This document shows positions 17,923-26,009 of a stretch of DNA of 38,971 nucleotides, piece by piece. How positions within the stretch are numbered: the stretch's first letter is position 1; every line of letters begins with the position of its first letter. The stretch spans positions 1 to 38,971 of the forward strand of contig NZ_BCYU01000042.1 in NCBI RefSeq assembly GCF_001598355.1. Direction: 5' to 3'. This DNA is from Sphingomonas asaccharolytica NBRC 15499. Lineage in GTDB: Bacteria; Pseudomonadota; Alphaproteobacteria; Sphingomonadales; Sphingomonadaceae. Under the pieces are notes generated by a model. It was given only the letters and a program-made list of their open reading frames with translations. It was not told where the DNA came from and searched no databases. Position numbers and translations under genes: made by a program.

Positions 17923-18981
17923 ATGAGCGGAACACCACAGAAGCGCAAAGGCCGTGGCGGCGATGCGCCGAGGATTGAAGACGTTGCCAAGCGGGCTGGC
18001 GTCTCACCGATGACGGTGTCGCGCGTGATCAACGGCGCGAGCCATGTCCGCCAGGCCGCGCGCGATGCGGTCAACGAAGCAATCGCCGCCCTCAATTACG
18101 CCCCCAATCGTGCGGCGCGCAGCCTCGCCGGCGGCGGTCAGGTGCGTCTCGGACTGCTCTACAGCAATCCCAGCGCTGCCTATCTCAGCGAGTTTCTGGT
18201 CGGCAGCCTCGATCAGGCGAGCCGCTCCGACGTCCAGCTGGTGGTCGAGAAATGCGACCGGGGAGAGGGCGAGGAGACGAGTGCGCGCCACCTGATCAGG
18301 AGCGGGATCGACGGCATCCTGCTGCCCCCGCCTTTGTGCGATTCGCAACCGCTGATCGATCTGCTCGCGGCGGAGAACGTGACCGCGGTCGCGGTCGCAA
18401 CCGCCCGGATGGCGGACGGGGTCTCGACCGTGTCGATCGACGATTTCGCCGCGGCCGAGGCGATGACGCGGCACATCATCGCGCAGGGCCACCAGCGGAT
18501 CGGCTTCATCATCGGCAATCCCGATCAGACCGCGAGCGCGCGGCGGCTCGACGGCTATAAGGCGACGCTGGCCGAGGCGGGGATCGCGATCGACGAAGCG
18601 CTGATCAGGCAGGGGCTGTTCACCTACCGCTCAGGGCTCGAGGCGAGCGAGGCGCTGCTCGATCTGCCCCAACCCCCGACTGCCATCTTCGCCAGCAATG
18701 ACGACATGGCGGCCGCCGCGGTCGCCGTCGCGCATCGCCGCGGGCTGGACGTGCCTGGCGACGTCAGCGTGTGCGGGTTCGACGACACCGCGCTCGCCAC
18801 CGCGATCTGGCCCGAGCTCACCACCGTGCGCCAGCCGATCGCGGCCATGTCGCGTGCCGCGATCGAGATGCTCGTCGCCGAGGTCAATGCGCGGCGCCAG
18901 GGCAAGACCCCGGAACCGCGCCGGCTGGTGCTCGACTTCACGCTGGTCGAGCGGGAGTCGGACGGACACCTTGGGGCGTAG
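17923..18981 (+). CDS. LacI-family transcriptional regulator, probable local repressor
   Basis: 352-residue regulator. The N-terminal HTH (RIEDVAKRAGVSPMTVSRVING) is followed by the hinge helix (NRAARSLAG), which inserts in the minor groove of palindromic operators. The rest is a periplasmic-binding-protein-like sensor domain with FASNDDMAAAAV and CGFDDTALAT near the C-terminus. I chose the ATG at 17923 because it puts the HTH at the usual distance from the N-terminus; longer readings carry no conserved sequence. It sits between the divergent hydrolase operon and the convergent esterase gene. The GGTAGC-type palindromes in three intergenic regions are its likely sites. The ligand is unknown; xylose or a xyloglucan fragment is plausible. 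Confidence 0.9.
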   Translation: MSGTPQKRKGRGGDAPRIEDVAKRAGVSPMTVSRVINGASHVRQAARDAVNEAIAALNYAPNRAARSLAGGGQVRLGLLYSNPSAAYLSEFLVGSLDQASRSDVQLVVEKCDRGEGEETSARHLIRSGIDGILLPPPLCDSQPLIDLLAAENVTAVAVATARMADGVSTVSIDDFAAAEAMTRHIIAQGHQRIGFIIGNPDQTASARRLDGYKATLAEAGIAIDEALIRQGLFTYRSGLEASEALLDLPQPPTAIFASNDDMAAAAVAVAHRRGLDVPGDVSVCGFDDTALATAIWPELTTVRQPIAAMSRAAIEMLVAEVNARRQGKTPEPRRLVLDFTLVERESDGHLGA

Positions 18982-18990
18982 CTGGTCGCT

Positions 18991-20880
18991 CTATCGCCCG
19001 ATCGGTAAGCGGAACCCCGTCGCCGGCAGCCCGTCCGGATTATAGAGATTCACGATCGGGCTCGCCTGCCACAGATAGCGGACTTCGCTCGCCTTGCCGT
19101 CGTCGGGCACCAGCACGGTGTCGCCGCTCGCGACGGCATCTGCATAACGGCATTGCCCGCCGCTGTCGCACAGTTCGAACCCGATGACCTGGCCGCCACC
19201 GACCGTCACCAGCGGGCCATGCGCGAAGCGGATCGCGACCTTGCCGTCGCGCCGGACGACTGCTGCCGGGGCCGGCCCCCGCGCCTCGACCTTTTCCCCT
19301 AGCGCGATGGCGCGCGCGCCAAGCGCTAGGCGATAGCCCACGCCCTGCTTGTTGGTCGGGTGGATGTCGGCGACCTGGCCGATATCGATCGCGCTGGCCA
19401 TGCCGACCTTCGGATCGGCATCGGCGACGCGGCGCTGGACGTCGCGCAATTGCGCCCAGACGTCATCGACCGGCCGCGAACTCAGCGGTCCGAATCCGGC
19501 AAGCTGGACCATCAGGAACGGCTCGGCGCCGAACCGCTTGCGCCAGTCGGCGATCAGCAGCGGCATCAACTCGGCATAGCCGGTGGCGTCGGAGACGTTC
19601 GCCTCCCCCTGATACCAGGCGAAACCCTTGACCGGATAACCATCCAACGGCGCGATCATGCCGTTGTAGAGTGTGGTCCGTCCGCTGCCGCCGAGCCAGG
19701 GCAGGCCCGGCGGCATGCCGATCGCCGCGAGCGCATCGCCGCGCGCAAACTGCCAGTCCTTCAGGGGAAGGACGGTGCCGTCGGCCAGAGTCAGCGTGCG
19801 GGGCAAGTCGCCCCACAATCCGCCACCGCCGCCGGTATCGATTGCCGCGACGTCGACCACATTGTCACCGGCATGGAGCAGGCCGGACGCGACCGGATAT
19901 CGGCGCTGCGTGTCCCATCCCTGGAGCGTGCCGACTGTGGTTCCGTTGACGCGCGTCAGGTCGATATCGTCGACCGCGCCGATCGCCAGCTCGGCCTCGC
20001 CCGCCTGCGCGGCGGTGAGCGTCACATGCGCGCGATAATAGCCAATGCCGTCGAAGCTCGCGAGCGCGGGGTCGCCCCAATTCTCCCAGGCCGTGGTCGA
20101 GGGTGCGGGACGCCAGACGGCATTGGCCGGTGCCGACACCCGCGCGCCGAGCCACTTTTCGACCATGCTGCGCCATTGCAAAGATGCCGCCGCCGGATCG
20201 CGCCCGTAGAGAGCCAGCAGGTCGAGCGCCGGGCGATAGCGCGGCAGCGTCGCCAGCGACTCGCGGCTGATCCAGTCCTCGATCACCGACCCGCCCCAGG
20301 CCGAGGAGATCAGCCCGACCGCGATTCCCTGCCGCTGCTGGAGGTCGCGACCCATGAAATAGCAGGCCGCCGAGAAGTCCGCCGCGCTGGCGGGCGCCGA
20401 GACCTGCCAGCCGACGGGGCGGCTGAAGCCCGCTTGAGGCGTCGCGCTCGACTGGCGCGGTACGTTGAACAGGCGCAGCAACGGATGTGCCGACTGCTGC
20501 ACCTCGGTATCGGCATTGGTCACGTGGCGTAGTGTGAATTCCATGTTCGACTGGCCCGAGCACAGCCAGACGTCACCGACCATGACATCGTCGAGCGTCG
20601 CGCTTGCGCTGCCGCTCGCCGCTACGAGGGAGTAGGGGCCGCCGGCGGGCCTTGCAGGTAAGGTCGCGCGCCACGCACCCTTGGCGTCGGCGGCGGCACG
20701 GACGGTCGTGCCTGCGAAGCTCAGCACGATCTCCGCCTTGGGCGCGGCATGGCCGTGCACCGCAATCGCTCGATCACGTTGCAGCACCGCATGGTCGGTG
20801 AACGGCGCGTCGAACGCTACCTGTGCCGCGGCCGGCGCGGACGCCAACATGCCGAATGCCATGATCATCCACCGCATCAT
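18991..20880 (-). CDS. Sialate O-acetylesterase-like SGNH esterase (CE20-like), exported
   Basis: 629-residue exported carbohydrate esterase. The signal peptide is MMRWMIMAFGMLASAPAAAQ. The SGNH motif CSGQSNMEF has nucleophile Ser111, and the C-terminal DIHPTNKQG supplies Asp505 and His507. Between the two halves, at about residues 240-375, is an inserted jelly-roll domain (GIGYYRAHVTL to LPRTLTLADGT). This split architecture is that of the xyloglucan acetylesterase family CE20 described in Xanthomonas, and the setting fits removal of acetyl groups from xyloglucan galactose. The older family name implies sialic acid, but no sialidase or sialate lyase is present. An AGGAGAGGG site precedes the start. 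The gene converges on lacI with a 9-bp gap. Confidence 0.88.
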   Translation of the reverse strand: MMRWMIMAFGMLASAPAAAQVAFDAPFTDHAVLQRDRAIAVHGHAAPKAEIVLSFAGTTVRAAADAKGAWRATLPARPAGGPYSLVAASGSASATLDDVMVGDVWLCSGQSNMEFTLRHVTNADTEVQQSAHPLLRLFNVPRQSSATPQAGFSRPVGWQVSAPASAADFSAACYFMGRDLQQRQGIAVGLISSAWGGSVIEDWISRESLATLPRYRPALDLLALYGRDPAAASLQWRSMVEKWLGARVSAPANAVWRPAPSTTAWENWGDPALASFDGIGYYRAHVTLTAAQAGEAELAIGAVDDIDLTRVNGTTVGTLQGWDTQRRYPVASGLLHAGDNVVDVAAIDTGGGGGLWGDLPRTLTLADGTVLPLKDWQFARGDALAAIGMPPGLPWLGGSGRTTLYNGMIAPLDGYPVKGFAWYQGEANVSDATGYAELMPLLIADWRKRFGAEPFLMVQLAGFGPLSSRPVDDVWAQLRDVQRRVADADPKVGMASAIDIGQVADIHPTNKQGVGYRLALGARAIALGEKVEARGPAPAAVVRRDGKVAIRFAHGPLVTVGGGQVIGFELCDSGGQCRYADAVASGDTVLVPDDGKASEVRYLWQASPIVNLYNPDGLPATGFRLPIGR

Positions 20881-20894
20881 CTTCCCTCTCCTGA

Positions 20895-21067
20895 TTATTT
20901 CGATTGCAGCACCGCGGCGATCACGCGGTGCAGCTCACGCCGCATCTCGGGCGAGATTGGACCCATTATCCCGCGCGCATGCTCGGGCAGATGTGCCGCC
21001 TGTCCGGCGTCGTCGGCGAAAACGAGATGGTCGAGCAGCGCGCCTTATTGTCGATGATGCTCTCCAT
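20895..21067 (-). pseudogene. Small ORF (~57 aa) with an apparent frameshift
   Basis: An ATG at 21067 has a near-perfect GGGGAGGAG site six bases upstream, but its frame (MESIIDNKAR then CSTIS) stops after 33 codons. Another frame, open from just after a TAA near codon 9 and beginning LLDHLVFADDAGQAAHL, runs with protein-like composition (ISPEMRRELHRVIAAVLQSK) to a TAA at 20895. One missing base near 21037-21040 would join them into a ~57-residue protein. It ends 14 bp before the esterase start, so the two would share a transcript. It may be a decayed gene, a sequencing error or programmed frameshifting. I do not recognise the family. Confidence 0.5.
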
Positions 21068-21162
21068 GGCCGACTCCTCCCCATCGCATTGTTTAAAAAG
21101 GAAATGCCGATTCTGCTGCGCCGGCGCCAGAAACGCCTAGCAGCAAGGGTGGACAAAAAAGA

Positions 21163-21177
21163 TTGGTAGCGCAAACA
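21163..21177. promoter_or_regulatory. Degenerate LacI-type half-site upstream of the esterase unit
   Basis: TGGTAGCGCAAACA (21164-21177) keeps the left GGTAGC half-site and the central GC step but has two mismatched pairs. It lies about 95 bp upstream of the small ORF and next to the better operator at 21188. Confidence 0.45.
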
Positions 21178-21184
21178 TTTTTGG

Positions 21185-21213
21185 TTGAGGTAGCGTTATC
21201 ACGGTGGTATTCA
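21185..21213 (+). promoter_or_regulatory. Putative TonB-receptor promoter with LacI-type operator
   Basis: AGGTAGCGTTATCA (21188-21201) differs from the xylX operator by one base. It lies within a plausible promoter: TTGAGG at 21185-21190 and TATTCA at 21208-21213, spaced by 17 bp. About 130 bp of leader follows before the receptor start, with two short hairpins (arms 21250-21255/21261-21266 and 21280-21285/21289-21294). Confidence 0.6.
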
Positions 21214-21342
21214 CACAATCAGCCGAGGCACGAGACCACGGCGGCAGAAAGCACCCGGGAGGTGCTCGTGGAGGGGAAACCGGATGCTATCCGGCCTGTC
21301 GTTCACGCGCTTCCCTGGCCTGCGATCAGGAAGGGAAGTTTA

Positions 21343-24300
21343 ATGTTCCAGTCGAATATGCCCCAGGGCGTGACGCAGCCGACCGCAGATCGCCGTAGCT
21401 TGATGAAGCGCAATCCATTCATTCTCGCGGGGGCATCGGTCGTCGCTATTGTTGCGGCCGGGTATGCCGCGCCCGCCTGTGCGCAGGACACGTCGCCCGC
21501 AGCGGGTGCGTCGAGCGCGCAGGATGCCGGTAGTGGTCCGGCGGACAGCGGCAGCAAGGACATTGTCGTAACCGGTCGTCGTGCGGCGCTCCAGGCTGCC
21601 GACGAGCGCAAGCGCCGGAGCGAGACCATCATCGACTCGGTCGTCGCCGATGACGCCGGCAAGCTACCGGACAACTCCATCACCGAAGTGCTGCAGCGAG
21701 TATCGGGCGTCACCATCGTGCGCTTCGGCGCGCTGAACGACCCCGATCACTATTCGGTCGAGGGGACGGGCATCCAGGTGCGCGGCCTGACCGGCGTCGC
21801 CTCACGGCTCAATGGGCGCGAGATTTTCAGCGCGAACAACGGACGTTCGCTGCAGTTCGGGGATGTCACCCCGGAGATGATGGCGGCGGTCGACGTGTAC
21901 AAGGCATCGACCGCGGACCTTATCGAGGGCGGCACGGGCGGCCAGATCGATCTGCGCACCAAGGTGCCATTCGATTATAAGGACGATCGCTTTCACATCG
22001 CCGCGACCGGCGACCTCAGCATGGGCGATCTCGCGCGCAAGGGCGATCTGTCGGGCTCGATCCTGGTCACCAAGCGCTGGTCGACTCCGATCGGCGAGAT
22101 CGGTATCCTTGGCGACGTCGCATATAGCCGCCTCAGCTCCGCCTCGCACTTCTTCCGGGTGGAGCCCTATTTCCGCCAGCACATTTCGGGCGCGGATTAT
22201 TATATTCCGGGCGGCTATACGTATGGCGAGGAGCAGTTCCAGCGCACCCGCACCGGCATTTACGGCGCGGTGCAGTGGGCGCCGTCGGATTCGCTGACCT
22301 TCACCGGCACTTTTTTCCAGTCGCGCTACAAGAACAAGTCGGGCGACTGGGGGGCTTTCGTATCGTCACAGTCGATGGCCGTCGATCCGACGAACAGCAA
22401 GTTCGACAGCAACAACATGCTGATCTCGACGCCGCTATTGTTCAATCGCGATCAATCGAGCTTTCTGCCAACTGGTTCAACGACGAGCGGCGGCAACAAG
22501 GGCGCCTATGCCAGCAGGACGACCACCAAGGATTATTCGCTGAGTTTCAACTGGTCGCCGGCGAATAGCCCATTGTCGATCAAGGGCGGCCTCCAGCGCG
22601 TTGATTCGGCTCAGATATCCCATCGCTTGGACGTGTTCCGTGACGTCGCGTTTCCTGGAGGCTTCGGCTTCGACCTGAGCGGCGACCTGCCGCTCGTCAC
22701 CATGCCCGCGGGTTCGCAGGCGAAATTCGACGATCCCGCCAGTTACTTCTGGTCGGCGACGATGCCGCACGAGGAGGATAATAGCGGGCGGCTCGATTCG
22801 GCCAACCTCGATCTGGAATACAAGTTCGAGAACAGCTTCTTCAAATCGATCAAGATCGGCGGCCGCGCCGCCAAGCGAACCGAGCGCGATTATAATAACG
22901 GCTACAATTGGGCCGCGCTGGGCCGCGGCTGGAACGGCGATCCGCAGCTGACTTATGCCAACGCCGCACCGGGCGACGTCGAGCTCCATGTCTTCAAGAA
23001 TTTCTTCCACGGCCAGGCGGTGCTCCCAGGGAATTTGATGTTCCCGACAGACGAGCTCGTCCGACGCTTCAATCGCGCGCAGCTGACCGCCTCGCCACCT
23101 GCGGGTTTCTGCACCGGCCGGGAATTCGACTGCTCGGCATCCGGACCGTTGCCGCAGACCGGCTACGGCGGTGGTGCGGGTATCCGGCCGATCGGCTTCG
23201 TGCTGCCGTTCGATCGGGTCGATAACGAGACCAAGACCTACGCCGGCTATGCGCTCGCGCGGTTCGGGTCTGAAGGTCTTGGCCTTTCCGGCAATGTCGG
23301 CGTGCGTGTCGTCCACATCGAGAACGAAGGCAGCGGCTTCGTTCAGCAGAATGGCGCGACGTTCATCCGGAACGGCCAGCTGCAGACACTCCTTAACGTG
23401 GGTGTCCCGCGTGGCGGCAAAGCGTCCTTCACGCGCGCCCTGCCATCGATTAATTTCGATTATGCGCTGGCCCCGAACGCGAAGATCCGATTCGGGTACA
23501 ACATCACCATGGACTTGCCGTCGTTCAATGCCTTGCGTGCGTCGGGCTCGACCGGCGCGGCCACCATCGGCGGTGCTAACCCCGGTGATCCGAACATCTT
23601 CACCAATTTCACGGCCGATACGGGCAATCCGCTTCTCAAGCCGACCATGTCGAACAATTTCGATCTGTCGTTGGAATACTATCCCCGCCCCGGCACCTCC
23701 TTCCACCTGGCGCCATTCTATAAGCGTTTAACCAACTTGCCGATCTATTCGCTAACGCAGCGAAATGTGACATTCGTGTTCCAGGACGGGACCACTGAAA
23801 CCGCACTGGCGGCGGCGACCGACTATATCAACTCGTCAAAGGCGGCGACGGTCAAGGGCTTCGAGATCGGCGGGCGCATCTTCTTCGACAAGCTGCCGGG
23901 CGTCCTCAGCGGATTGGGCTTTGAAGGCAATTACACCTTCGTTGACAGCAAGAATCCGGGAGACCTGTATCGCGACATCAACGGCGGGATTCACAGCAAC
24001 GCACCGCTGGTCGGATTGTCCAGGCATAACTTCAATGCGGTGCTGCTCTACGAGCGCAAGGCGGTCTCGTTCCGCGTCGCTTATTCCTGGCGGTCGCGTT
24101 ATCTGCAATCGACCAACAGCAACGGCACCAATCCGACTTACAATTACTTTTCCGCGCCGGGCGTCTCTACGCCCGTTCAGATCGCGCTACCGATCTATGG
24201 CGCCAATTACGGCCAGTTGGAAGCTGGTGCCAGGTTCAAGGTCACCGAGAACTTCTCCTTCTCGATCCAGGGCACCAACCTGACCAACTCGATGCAGCGC

Positions 24301-24396
24301 ACCCTGATGGGTGGGTATCCCGGCGACAAGCTGTACGGGCGTAGCTGGTTCCAGACCGATCGGCGCATCAGCACCGGGATCAACCTCGCATTCTGA
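21343..24396 (+). CDS. TonB-dependent outer-membrane receptor, probable xyloglucan oligosaccharide importer
   Basis: 1,017-residue receptor. After an exported N-terminus (MKRNPFILAGASVVAIVAAG, cleaved near ACAQ) comes a probable TonB box, DIVVTGRR at about residue 73. The plug follows (DDAGKLPDNSITEVLQRVSGVTIVR, VRGLTGVASRLNGREIF). A 22-strand barrel ends with the outer-membrane signature STGINLAF. The start at 21343 is chosen for its AGGAAGGGAAG site; MKRNP at 21403 is an in-frame alternative nearer the signal peptide. Large size and neighbours mark it as a carbohydrate receptor, not a siderophore receptor. No SusD partner is present, as usual in Proteobacteria. A hairpin follows the stop. 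Substrate assignment rests on the surrounding hydrolases. Confidence 0.9.
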   Translation: MFQSNMPQGVTQPTADRRSLMKRNPFILAGASVVAIVAAGYAAPACAQDTSPAAGASSAQDAGSGPADSGSKDIVVTGRRAALQAADERKRRSETIIDSVVADDAGKLPDNSITEVLQRVSGVTIVRFGALNDPDHYSVEGTGIQVRGLTGVASRLNGREIFSANNGRSLQFGDVTPEMMAAVDVYKASTADLIEGGTGGQIDLRTKVPFDYKDDRFHIAATGDLSMGDLARKGDLSGSILVTKRWSTPIGEIGILGDVAYSRLSSASHFFRVEPYFRQHISGADYYIPGGYTYGEEQFQRTRTGIYGAVQWAPSDSLTFTGTFFQSRYKNKSGDWGAFVSSQSMAVDPTNSKFDSNNMLISTPLLFNRDQSSFLPTGSTTSGGNKGAYASRTTTKDYSLSFNWSPANSPLSIKGGLQRVDSAQISHRLDVFRDVAFPGGFGFDLSGDLPLVTMPAGSQAKFDDPASYFWSATMPHEEDNSGRLDSANLDLEYKFENSFFKSIKIGGRAAKRTERDYNNGYNWAALGRGWNGDPQLTYANAAPGDVELHVFKNFFHGQAVLPGNLMFPTDELVRRFNRAQLTASPPAGFCTGREFDCSASGPLPQTGYGGGAGIRPIGFVLPFDRVDNETKTYAGYALARFGSEGLGLSGNVGVRVVHIENEGSGFVQQNGATFIRNGQLQTLLNVGVPRGGKASFTRALPSINFDYALAPNAKIRFGYNITMDLPSFNALRASGSTGAATIGGANPGDPNIFTNFTADTGNPLLKPTMSNNFDLSLEYYPRPGTSFHLAPFYKRLTNLPIYSLTQRNVTFVFQDGTTETALAAATDYINSSKAATVKGFEIGGRIFFDKLPGVLSGLGFEGNYTFVDSKNPGDLYRDINGGIHSNAPLVGLSRHNFNAVLLYERKAVSFRVAYSWRSRYLQSTNSNGTNPTYNYFSAPGVSTPVQIALPIYGANYGQLEAGARFKVTENFSFSIQGTNLTNSMQRTLMGGYPGDKLYGRSWFQTDRRISTGINLAF

Positions 24397-24405
24397 AGTG
24401 TCGCC

Positions 24406-24439
24406 TTCGACCGCCAGGTTGCATAACCTGGCGGTCGAA
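24406..24439. terminator. Strong hairpin after the TonB receptor
   Basis: Perfect 15-bp arms at 24406-24420 and 24425-24439 enclose the loop GCAT. No T-run follows, so it may act as a 3' stabiliser or partial terminator that lowers expression of the downstream halogenase-like genes relative to the receptor. Confidence 0.65.
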
Positions 24440-24458
24440 ATGATCGGGCGGACGGGAC

Positions 24459-26009
24459 ATGATGAAGCGGGTTATCATCGTCGGCGGCGGCACCGCCGGC
24501 TGGCTGAGCGCGGGATATCTTGCCAAGAGACTTGGCGCCGATTTGCCGGGCGGGGTCGCGATCACGCTCGTTGAATCAAAGGAGATCGGCATTCTCGGAG
24601 TCGGAGAAGGCACCTTTCCGACAATCCGCAGGACATTGGCGACGATCGGCGTCGACGAGGCTGAGATGATCCGCCGTTGCGGCGCGACGTTCAAGCAAGG
24701 GGCCAAATTCGCCCATTGGCGGCACGCTCCCGGCACCGGTCGGCACGATCACTATCTCCATTCGTTCCAGAGTGGCGAGGATCGCGGCGGGCTCGATCTG
24801 TTGCCCTATTGGCTGCTTGGCGTAGCGGGCGACGAGAATTGGGACGAGGTCAACACGCCACAGAAAAAAGCAGCTGACGCGCACCGCGCGCCAAAACTGC
24901 CGAGCCATCCCGACTTTGTCGCGCCGCTCAACTACGCTTTCCATTTCGATGCGGTGACGCTCGCGCAATTGCTGCGCGATCAGGGCATCGCCAACGGCGT
25001 CACGCATCTGATCGACACGGTCGAAGAGGTGTTGACGGGAGACGATGGCATTGCCGGCGTTCGCACCGCCGCCAACGGCGTGCTCGCCGGTGACCTCTAT
25101 ATCGACTGCACCGGCTTTCGGGCGGAACTGATCGGCAAGGCGTTGGGCAGTCCCTATCGATCGTGTCGGGACGTGTTGTTCTGCGATACAGCGCTGGCGA
25201 TGCAAGTGCCCTATGCGAGCGGCGATGCGCCGATCGCTTCCTATACCATCTCGACCGCACAGGAAGCGGGGTGGGTCTGGGACATCGGGCTCGACCAGCG
25301 CCGTGGCATCGGGCACGTTTATTCCTCGTCGCATACCGACGATGCCCGCGCCGAGGCCGTACTGCGCGATTATGTCGGTCCCGCCGCCGAGCAACTCGAG
25401 ACGCGCAAGATCCGCTTCGAAGGCGGCTACCGCGAAACCAATTGGGTGAAAAACTGCGTTGCTATCGGGCTGTCGAGCGGATTCTTCGAGCCGCTCGAGG
25501 CGACCGGTATCGTCTTTGCCGAAGTCGCCGCGTCGATGGTCGCCAATCTGTTTCCCTGGGCCGGCGATTTCGAAACCTCGGCGCGCCAGTTCAACCATAT
25601 CATGCGTCGCCGCTACGAGCGTACGCTCGACTTCATCAAGTTGCACTATTCGATCAGCCAGCGCCGCGACACTGACTTCTGGCGAGACAATGTCGATCCG
25701 TCGACGAGCCGCGACTCGCTGCACGAATTGCTCGATCGCTGGCGTTTTCGTCCCCCGACCGAGATGGACATAGACACCAATATCGACATCTTCACCGAGC
25801 CGAGTTGGCAATATGTCCTATACGGAATGGGCTGGAAGACCGATCTGTCGGCCAAGGCCGGCGTATATCGCTATCGTGACGACGCGCGCGCGGCCTTTGC
25901 CGATGTGCGACGGCAGGCCGATTATGCGATCCGCACGTTGCCGAGCAATCGCGAGCTTGTGCGATATGCGCAAACCTCCGGGTTCGGCTCCCAGGAGAAG
26001 CTGGCATGA
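24459..26009 (+). CDS. Flavin-dependent tryptophan-halogenase-like protein 1
   Basis: 516-residue flavoprotein of the tryptophan-halogenase family. It has the FAD motif VGGGTAGW at the N-terminus and GEGTFPTIRRTL. Lys79 in ATFKQGAKF corresponds to the catalytic lysine of PrnA, and Glu344 in SGFFEPLEATG to its active-site glutamate. The signature WxWxIP is altered to WVWDIG (residues 272-277), so activity may differ from true halogenases. Genes of this family often sit beside carbohydrate TonB receptors in Caulobacter, sphingomonads and Xanthomonas, where their role is unknown. There is no tryptophan-derived product cluster here and no obvious signal peptide. The stop overlaps the next gene by 4 bp. 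Confidence 0.85.
   Translation: MMKRVIIVGGGTAGWLSAGYLAKRLGADLPGGVAITLVESKEIGILGVGEGTFPTIRRTLATIGVDEAEMIRRCGATFKQGAKFAHWRHAPGTGRHDHYLHSFQSGEDRGGLDLLPYWLLGVAGDENWDEVNTPQKKAADAHRAPKLPSHPDFVAPLNYAFHFDAVTLAQLLRDQGIANGVTHLIDTVEEVLTGDDGIAGVRTAANGVLAGDLYIDCTGFRAELIGKALGSPYRSCRDVLFCDTALAMQVPYASGDAPIASYTISTAQEAGWVWDIGLDQRRGIGHVYSSSHTDDARAEAVLRDYVGPAAEQLETRKIRFEGGYRETNWVKNCVAIGLSSGFFEPLEATGIVFAEVAASMVANLFPWAGDFETSARQFNHIMRRRYERTLDFIKLHYSISQRRDTDFWRDNVDPSTSRDSLHELLDRWRFRPPTEMDIDTNIDIFTEPSWQYVLYGMGWKTDLSAKAGVYRYRDDARAAFADVRRQADYAIRTLPSNRELVRYAQTSGFGSQEKLA

Noticed and set aside
20935..21174. 79-codon minus-strand frame upstream of the esterase
   Set aside because: It is Arg-rich, starts without a ribosome site and runs against the better-supported frame between 21067 and 20895.
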